The notes under the pieces were generated by a model. The model saw only the letters and a list, made by a program, of their open reading frames with translations, did not search any database and was not told the origin of the DNA. Positions 7,870 to 12,252 of a DNA stretch of 12,252 bases are shown here, piece by piece; positions within the stretch are counted from its first letter, which is position 1, and each line of letters starts with the position of its first letter. Made by a program: the position numbers and the translations under genes. The DNA is from Desulfobacterales bacterium. GTDB lineage: Bacteria > Desulfobacterota > Desulfobacteria > Desulfobacterales > JAHIVH01. The stretch spans positions 1-12,252 of the forward strand of contig JAGVHJ010000568.1 in the NCBI GenBank assembly GCA_020056645.1. The letters run 5' to 3'.

Positions 7870-9198
7870 TTAGAGATCCACCAGAAAAATGCGGTCTCCC
7901 CTCTTTTCATGGGCCTCCTTCATCTGGTTTGAAAGCTCCTGAAACTGACGGAATCCTTCCAGAAGCTCGTGATGTTGAATCGTTTTCAGGTTGAGCACCG
8001 AATCTTCGTAGAGGTTGGTCTTGTAATCCTTTTCAATGTAATGGTTCGCCACGCACTCGTCATACATGGCCGTTCCGGGGAACGGCTGATAAATGGAGAC
8101 GCTCGCGAAATGGGGATTGATGATCCGGTTCAAGGCCATGGTCTCCTGGATGGTGGAAACGGTCTCCCCCGGCACGCCAACGATGTTGAAGGTCCACACC
8201 TGAATCCCTTCGGCCTGGGCATCCCTGCAAGTGTTGATGATCGTTTCATTGCTCACCTTGCGGTTCATCACCTTTCGCCGGATCTCCTCGTTACCCGATT
8301 CAACCCCCAGGTAGATCAGGGCAAGCCCCGCCCGTTTCATGATCCTGAACGACTCCCGGTCAACGGTTTCCGCCCGGATGAAAGCGCCGAATGGCATGGA
8401 AAACTCTTTTTCATAGATTTCGCAGAAGCGCCGGTTCCACTCCCGGTTGAATCCAAAGGCCTCGTCATAAAAATTGAGGGTCTCAAAGGCGTACCTGGAC
8501 TTCAAGAATCCGATTTCGGCGATGACATTTTCAGGGGTCCGCTGCCGCACATAGCGGCCCTTTCCTTTATAGATCTTTTTGATCGCGCTGTTCGAACAGA
8601 AGGTGCAATTATAAGGGCATCCCCTGGAGGTAATAAAGACCGGCTCGGTTTTGCTCTCATTGATGATATCCTGGTAAGGAAGAATCGACCGGTCCGGAAA
8701 GGGCAGGCTGTCTAAATTTTCGACCAGGTCCCGAACCCCATTTCTAAAGACACGCCCCTCTTGGTTCTTCACCCACACATTGGGAATGGAGGCCATGTCC
8801 CCGCCGGTCTCAAGGCGATGCACAATATCGAGCATGGCGTATTCCCCCTCTCCAATGCAAAGCATATCGACGGACGGTTCCGATATGACCTCTTCGGGCA
8901 TGAAGGTGGGGTGGGGCCCGCCGCAGACGACCGGCGCCTTGAAAACGCTCTTTATTGTCCGTGCGAGCCGGACGGTCTCTGGCCACTGAAGGGTTCCCGT
9001 GGAGAAACCGATCACGCCAGGATCGTATTCGCCCACATATCCCAGAAGCGCCCCATCGGAAATCGCTTCCTGAATATAGAGGAGCTTCACCTCGTGCCCG
9101 TGTTCTTTCAATATGCCGGAGAGAATGCTCAACCCCAGGGGCAGGTGCCGGATGTTCTTCGTGTTGATGTTATGGTAGATAAATAGAATCTTCATCAT
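7870..9198 (-). CDS. Cobalamin-binding-domain radical SAM protein (first paralogue)
   Basis: This 442-residue protein has the same architecture as the one at 5142-6467: a B12-binding-type N-terminal domain (VVCGGPHPTFMPEEV, CIGEGEYAML), then a radical SAM barrel with CPYNCTFC (Cys194, 198, 201), NFYDEAFG, YLGVESGNEE and VGVPGET. The C-terminal end (ELSNQMKEAHEKRGDRIFLVDL region) is also shared with its paralogue, so the whole gene was duplicated. Two ATGs occur in tandem at 9198 and 9195. The second gives the same MK-LFIYHN start as the paralogue and is better spaced from GGAT, so 9195 may be the true start. It sits between the permease and ATPase genes, with short gaps of 43 and 48 bp, hence in the same transcript. 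The function is inferred only as modification of the glycan or its lipid carrier; the substrate is unknown. Confidence 0.88.
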   Translation of the reverse strand: MMKILFIYHNINTKNIRHLPLGLSILSGILKEHGHEVKLLYIQEAISDGALLGYVGEYDPGVIGFSTGTLQWPETVRLARTIKSVFKAPVVCGGPHPTFMPEEVISEPSVDMLCIGEGEYAMLDIVHRLETGGDMASIPNVWVKNQEGRVFRNGVRDLVENLDSLPFPDRSILPYQDIINESKTEPVFITSRGCPYNCTFCSNSAIKKIYKGKGRYVRQRTPENVIAEIGFLKSRYAFETLNFYDEAFGFNREWNRRFCEIYEKEFSMPFGAFIRAETVDRESFRIMKRAGLALIYLGVESGNEEIRRKVMNRKVSNETIINTCRDAQAEGIQVWTFNIVGVPGETVSTIQETMALNRIINPHFASVSIYQPFPGTAMYDECVANHYIEKDYKTNLYEDSVLNLKTIQHHELLEGFRQFQELSNQMKEAHEKRGDRIFLVDL

Positions 9199-9241
9199 CG
9201 ATCCAATCGGTAAAAAGGGTTATTCCCGCGGCGAATCCGTG

Positions 9242-10096
9242 TCATAGGACATCCGCGAAGGCTTTCCGGCTTTTCATGAACCAGATAAAGCCTGTTGTGA
9301 AAATGATAAGGGAAACGGCGAAGTGAATGGCGTAGAGGCTCCAGTCGGGACAGCTTCCTCCCAGAACGACCAGCCGGGTGTTTTCCACAAAATTGGCCAC
9401 CGGATTCAACCGGCAAAAAAACCGGAACCGCTCCGGCACCGCCTCCAAGGGATAGAAAATCGGCGACAGAAAAAAGAGAACCGTAACGAGAATCTGGATC
9501 GTCGCGCCGAGATCCCGGATAAAGACCCCCAGGGAAGAAAAAAAATAGGCCCACCCCAGGGAGAAAAAGAGGACCGGCAGCCATACCACTGGCAGCAGGA
9601 TCAGGGTTCCATTAAGATGACGCCGGTCGATGGCGAGCACAAGGATTAAAATAGCCATGCCGGTCAACGCGTGAATCACCGTTCCCAAGAGTTTCACCAG
9701 GGGCAGGATCTCCAAAGGGAAGACGACCCGTTTCACAAAATTGGAGTGCCCGAGAATAATGCCGGGGGCTGCGGATAACACATCGCCAATAATGGAAAAG
9801 GTGAGGATGCCTGCAAAAAGGGCCAGGGCGAATCCGAGCCTCCCTTCATCCTGGGCCACCACCCCCCACCGGGTTTTAAAAATAACCGAGAACACGAAGG
9901 TATAGACGGCCAAAAGCAGTAACGGCTGAATGAAGGTCCAGAAGAGGCCCAAGATAGATCCCTTGTACCGGGATTGAAGCTCCCGCCGGGTCAGGGGACC
10001 GATCAATCCCCGGTGCCGGGATAAATGGACCACGATCCTCCATGGATTAAGGAAGGTGATCAAGCGATCCGGCTTTTGGATAAAACGCGTCTGCAT
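9242..10096 (-). CDS. wzm: ABC-2 type polysaccharide export permease, Wzm-like
   Basis: The 284-residue membrane protein should form the channel half of an ABC exporter that flips lipid-linked glycan across the inner membrane. An N-terminal amphipathic stretch leads into TRRELQSRYKGSILGLFW (36-53), the conserved entry to the first membrane segment in Wzm/KpsM/TagG permeases. Six hydrophobic segments follow at about 48-72, 90-110, 131-155, 163-190, 197-217 and 255-274. FVKRVVFPLEILPLV (120-134) and FLSPIFYPLEAVPERF (209-224) are further family hallmarks. Length matches the family (about 260-290). It is the first gene of the six-gene operon. No strong ribosome site is seen (GGAA about 12 bases before the ATG). 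A 203-bp region with three hairpins lies upstream, and no convincing promoter or ops/JUMPstart element was found there. Confidence 0.93.
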   Translation of the reverse strand: MQTRFIQKPDRLITFLNPWRIVVHLSRHRGLIGPLTRRELQSRYKGSILGLFWTFIQPLLLLAVYTFVFSVIFKTRWGVVAQDEGRLGFALALFAGILTFSIIGDVLSAAPGIILGHSNFVKRVVFPLEILPLVKLLGTVIHALTGMAILILVLAIDRRHLNGTLILLPVVWLPVLFFSLGWAYFFSSLGVFIRDLGATIQILVTVLFFLSPIFYPLEAVPERFRFFCRLNPVANFVENTRLVVLGGSCPDWSLYAIHFAVSLIIFTTGFIWFMKSRKAFADVL

Positions 10097-10182
10097 GGTT
10101 AAAAATGATTCCGGCCATACGGCGATGGTGAGTTGAAAAAAAAAGAGCCCTGTGTTTCACTCGATGTGCACGTTTTTATTCA

Positions 10183-10209
10183 TTTTCCCAACTCCCGGCG
10201 TTGGGAAAA
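10183..10209 (-). other. Perfect 10-bp inverted repeat upstream of the export operon
   Basis: Arms ttttcccaac (10183-10192) and gttgggaaaa (10200-10209) pair perfectly around a 7-base loop. On the - strand the A-rich arm comes last, so it lacks a U-tract and is not a normal terminator for that direction. Its first arm overlaps the T-run of the terminator at 10206-10246, so the two structures could compete. It is about 90 bases upstream of the permease start and could be a leader structure or a protein-binding palindrome; the role is unknown. Confidence 0.45.
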
Positions 10210-10246
10210 AAATTGATCCTCGAAATACGCCATGTATTTCGAGGAT
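10206..10246 (-). terminator. Strong intrinsic terminator for the Sel1 gene
   Basis: A perfect 13-bp stem (atcctcgaaatac at 10216-10228 with gtatttcgaggat at 10234-10246) has a 5-base loop. On the - strand it is followed by CAATTTTTTT (run at 10206-10212). Stem plus U-tract is the classic rho-independent form, and it reads in the direction of the Sel1 gene, about 50 bases past its stop. Confidence 0.8.
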
Positions 10247-10247
10247 T

Positions 10248-10299
10248 AAAAGTTAAGCCTGACGCAGAAACCGGGAAAAAAAGGGGTTTCGTTCAGGCG
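10248..10299 (-). terminator. First terminator-like hairpin after the Sel1 gene
   Basis: Directly past the Sel1 stop (10300-10302), gcctga (10257-10262) pairs with tcaggc (10293-10298) and aaacc pairs with ggttt inside, around a loop with seven consecutive T on the - strand. The sequence after the stem, TTAACTTTT on the - strand, is only moderately T-rich, so this is weaker than the hairpin at 10216-10246. The two together look like a double terminator. Confidence 0.5.
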
Positions 10300-11148
10300 C
10301 TATTTGGCCCATTTGGGCTGTTCACCGGGAACAACCCTCCCTTTTTGCATGGGCACCGTGAGAACCTTCTCCTTCTTTTTATTGCTGCTCCATATTTCCA
10401 ATATTTTATAGGCCTCCTCGCTTCCGCCTTCCTTATACGCCTTGGTCATCAGCTCCACGGCCTTATCCTGATTTTTTTCGAGACCGCCCTGGCCCTGATA
10501 ATACATGGTTCCCAGATGGATCAAGGCAGGCGCGTATCCCTGATCCGCCGCCCTTTTGTACCATTCCGCCGCCTTCTTCCGATCCATGGGGATATCGTCA
10601 TCCCCGTTGAAATAGACCACCCCCACCTCGTCCTGGGCCATGGGGTTTCCTTTTCTCGCGGAGGCTTCAAGAAGCTCAATGCCGGTCTTTTTATCCTGGG
10701 GGACGCCTTCCGCCCCGTGCAGATGGATATACCCCAGCATGAACATGGCGGTTTCATCGTTATCCTCCACAGACTGCTCAAAGAGCTTCACCGCCTTTTC
10801 CACATTTTTTTCAAGACCGCCAAGGCCATTGTAATACATGACCGCAACCCGGTTCCTGGCCATGGCGTGTCCTTGATTCGCCGCCTTTTCATACCATTGT
10901 CTCGCGAGAACCAGACTTTTTTCAACGCCATCGGTTCCCTCCTCATGCATCAGCCCCAGCCGGTATTGATAATTGGGTTTTCCTTCGTTGGCGTATTTGA
11001 CAACGGTTTCAGGGGTGATTTCGACCTTGTTGAATTGCATTGGTTGCTCATCGGCGATTACACCCTGAGGAAGGATCATCGCCAGTTGGAACATCAAGCA
11101 GAGCACGCAGGTCAATCGAATGACCACTCCTTTTTGGTATCTCGTCAT
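10300..11148 (-). CDS. Exported Sel1-repeat (SLR) protein
   Basis: The protein has 282 residues from the ATG at 11148. That start is chosen over one 13 codons upstream because GGGGAGG stands 5 bases before it and because it puts a signal peptide at the N-terminus: basic MTRYQKGVVIR, a hydrophobic core, and likely cleavage after VIA (residue 32). Sel1-like repeats of about 37 residues follow at roughly 57-94, 95-131, 132-168, 169-205 and 206-243. They show the family pattern A--G-----G-MY--G-GG--K----A---, as in GTMYYQGQGGLEKNQDKAVEL. The last 30 residues are basic and look unstructured. SLR proteins are scaffolds for protein-protein contacts, here presumably periplasmic; no partner can be named. 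The gene is followed by two terminators, so it is a separate unit from the polysaccharide operon, and it is divergent from the TPR gene at 11418. Confidence 0.9.
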   Translation of the reverse strand: MTRYQKGVVIRLTCVLCLMFQLAMILPQGVIADEQPMQFNKVEITPETVVKYANEGKPNYQYRLGLMHEEGTDGVEKSLVLARQWYEKAANQGHAMARNRVAVMYYNGLGGLEKNVEKAVKLFEQSVEDNDETAMFMLGYIHLHGAEGVPQDKKTGIELLEASARKGNPMAQDEVGVVYFNGDDDIPMDRKKAAEWYKRAADQGYAPALIHLGTMYYQGQGGLEKNQDKAVELMTKAYKEGGSEEAYKILEIWSSNKKKEKVLTVPMQKGRVVPGEQPKWAK

Positions 11149-11153
11149 TAAAA

Positions 11154-11160
11154 CCTCCCC
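11154..11160 (-). promoter_or_regulatory. Ribosome binding site that fixes the Sel1 gene start
   Basis: GGGGAGG on the - strand is separated by five bases (TTTTA) from the ATG at 11148-11146. This is near-ideal and argues against the in-frame ATG at 11187. Confidence 0.8.
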
Positions 11161-11226
11161 ATCATATATCGTTTTGAAATTGATCATCCAGCACCGTCAT
11201 GGAATCAGCCTATCTATTTTCGTTCA

Positions 11227-11257
11227 ATTATCATTCATCCATTCCTGGAAAAGTCAA
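11227..11257 (-). promoter_or_regulatory. Candidate sigma-70 promoter for the Sel1 gene
   Basis: On the - strand TTGACT (11257-11252) stands 19 bases before GATAAT (11232-11227), or 18 before the overlapping TGATAA. The hexamers match the consensus well but the spacing is long. An A/T-rich stretch lies just upstream of the -35, as an UP element would. It would give a leader of about 70 bases. Confidence 0.35.
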
Positions 11258-11417
11258 AAAAATACTTTTTTTTCCTTGCAAGCACAAGGGTTTTATTTTA
11301 AATCTGACAATCAAATTTGAACGGAACCATGCGCCCGATGATTCATTCAACACATTCACCACGATTGAACCGGCACACAAGCCATCCTTAATAGAAAGCG
11401 AACAAAAGGAGACATGC

Positions 11418-12252
11418 ATGAAGGGTATAAAGCGGATATTGATTTTGGGGATACTGATGACATTAACGACGGCCATGGCCATGGCCGCGGATAAAAAAGC
11501 GGGCGACATGCCCAATCTAAGCCCCAAGGCCAAAGCGCTCATGAAGGAAGGAAACCAATTTCTGAACCAGAACAAACTTCCGGAGGCGACGCAGAAATTC
11601 AACGAGGCCATCCAGGAGGATAAGCAGGTGGAGCCGGTGGTTCGATTCAACACGGGTATGTATTATGGGTCGAAAGGGGATTGGGCGAAAGCGGTCCCCG
11701 AACTGGAACAGGCCGTCGCCTTAATGCCCAAAAACGTTATTCTTCATTTTAATCTGGCGAACGCCTACGCATCGATAGGCGAAAACGAGAAGGCCATCGA
11801 GGTCTATAAAAAAATCATCAAGCTCTCTCCCAAAGAGTACTGGCCCTACACCAATATCGCCTCCCTTTACGAAAAAACAAACAATATCGAGATGGGAATT
11901 GAGGCCTACAAAGACGCCATCAAACTCAATCCCAAAATGGCCCTGCTCCATTTCGAACTGGGGGGACTCTACGAGAAGATACAGCTTTTTGACGACGCCA
12001 TCGATTCCTATGGAACAGCGATCGCGCTCAATCCCAACCACGCCCTCTCCCACTACAATCTTGGGAACGTCTACCTGGCCATGCGCGATCTTGAAAAAGC
12101 GTCGGCCCAGTTCACGAAATCCTCTGAACTTGACCGGGCCCACGCCGAGTCCTATGTCAACCTGGGTGTGGTCCATATGCTTAAAAATGACCCCAAGGCC
12201 GCCATTCCCCTCTTTCTCAAGGCCATTCAACTCAAACCCGATTTAAGCCGCG
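11418..12252 (+). CDS. Exported TPR-repeat protein, 3' end beyond window
   Basis: The 278 codons visible run in frame to the right edge without a stop. The ATG at 11418 is preferred over the one at 11414 (another frame) because AAAGGAG (11405-11411) lies 6 bases before it. Residues 1-23 (MKGIKRILILGIL...AMA) form a signal peptide, with likely cleavage before ADKKAGD. From about residue 38 there are seven 34-residue TPR units starting near 38, 73, 107, 141, 175, 209 and 243. They carry the usual pattern, for example YNLGNVYLAMRDLEKASAQF and the ALNPNHA-type turn between units. The protein is therefore a periplasmic or outer-membrane-associated superhelical scaffold binding other proteins or peptides; the partner is unknown. 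More repeats probably follow past the edge. It is divergent from the Sel1 gene. Confidence 0.9.
   Translation, partial: MKGIKRILILGILMTLTTAMAMAADKKAGDMPNLSPKAKALMKEGNQFLNQNKLPEATQKFNEAIQEDKQVEPVVRFNTGMYYGSKGDWAKAVPELEQAVALMPKNVILHFNLANAYASIGENEKAIEVYKKIIKLSPKEYWPYTNIASLYEKTNNIEMGIEAYKDAIKLNPKMALLHFELGGLYEKIQLFDDAIDSYGTAIALNPNHALSHYNLGNVYLAMRDLEKASAQFTKSSELDRAHAESYVNLGVVHMLKNDPKAAIPLFLKAIQLKPDLSR

Larger units (their letters stand above)
11149..11417. promoter_or_regulatory. Divergent intergenic region between Sel1 and TPR genes
   Basis: These 269 bp separate two divergent genes and must hold promoters for both. The middle (about 11225-11310) is AT-rich, with runs of A and T. A moderate sigma-70-like candidate for the Sel1 side is listed separately. 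On the TPR side only a weak pair is visible, TTGCAA (11276-11281) and TTAAAT (11298-11303), 16 bases apart. A short inverted repeat CCTTG-6 nt-CAAGG lies at 11274-11289. No small ORF, RNA gene or sigma-54 site was recognised. Confidence 0.5.

Noticed and set aside
10120..10160. T-run on the - strand (complement of 10136-10144) as a terminator within the permease leader
   Set aside because: The sequence before it forms at most a three-base stem, so there is no stable hairpin.
10097..10299. ops/JUMPstart element for RfaH-type antitermination before the polysaccharide operon
   Set aside because: I looked for GGCGGTAG-type sequence on the - strand upstream of the permease and found none.
10201..11151. 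Long + strand open frame (316 codons) opposite the Sel1 gene
   Set aside because: It lies fully antisense to a gene with clear Sel1 repeats, signal peptide and strong ribosome site. It begins inside a terminator hairpin and its translation shows no recognisable domain.
11274..11299. CCTTG-CAAGG inverted repeat followed by T-rich sequence as a + strand terminator
   Set aside because: The stem is only five base pairs and no + strand gene ends upstream of it.

Overview
The window reads as part of a Gram-negative chromosome of moderate GC. It holds a surface-polysaccharide export and assembly operon, with a foreign, AT-rich integron-type remnant at the left edge. ABC-2 polysaccharide export, cobalamin-type radical SAM enzymes beside glycosyltransferases, and exported TPR/Sel1 repeat proteins together suggest Desulfobacterota (former Deltaproteobacteria). 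That placement is inference: there is no marker gene to prove it.

Left edge (1-1037, + strand). A visibly AT-rich stretch carries the 3' part of one broken gene of an uncharacterised family. It is followed at once by a 57-bp site with the architecture of an integron attC. The gene has been destroyed twice: by a 16-bp tandem duplication (frameshift) and by an in-frame TAA. The simplest reading is the last, decayed gene cassette of an integron array, or of an integrase-less cassette cluster, extending off the left side.

Centre (1084-10096, - strand, transcribed right to left). Six genes lie closely in one direction: an ABC-2 permease (Wzm-like), a B12/radical SAM protein, an ABC ATPase with a C-terminal cargo domain (Wzt-like), a second B12/radical SAM protein (an ungapped paralogue of the first), a hexapeptide-repeat acyltransferase, and a 1128-residue fusion of methyltransferase, long coiled coil, GT2-type and GT4-type glycosyltransferase. 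This looks like an ABC-transporter-dependent glycan pathway. The fusion would build and possibly cap the chain, the acyltransferase and radical SAM enzymes would modify it, and Wzm/Wzt would carry it across the inner membrane. The coiled coil next to a methyltransferase recalls the WbdD chain-length ruler, but here glycosyltransferases are in the same polypeptide.

Right part (10097-12252). A 203-bp intergenic region holds three consecutive hairpins, two of them good terminators for the Sel1 gene. An exported Sel1-repeat protein (-) and an exported TPR protein (+, running off the right edge) are divergently transcribed from a 269-bp region. No RNA genes, CRISPR arrays, insertion sequences or integrase were seen.
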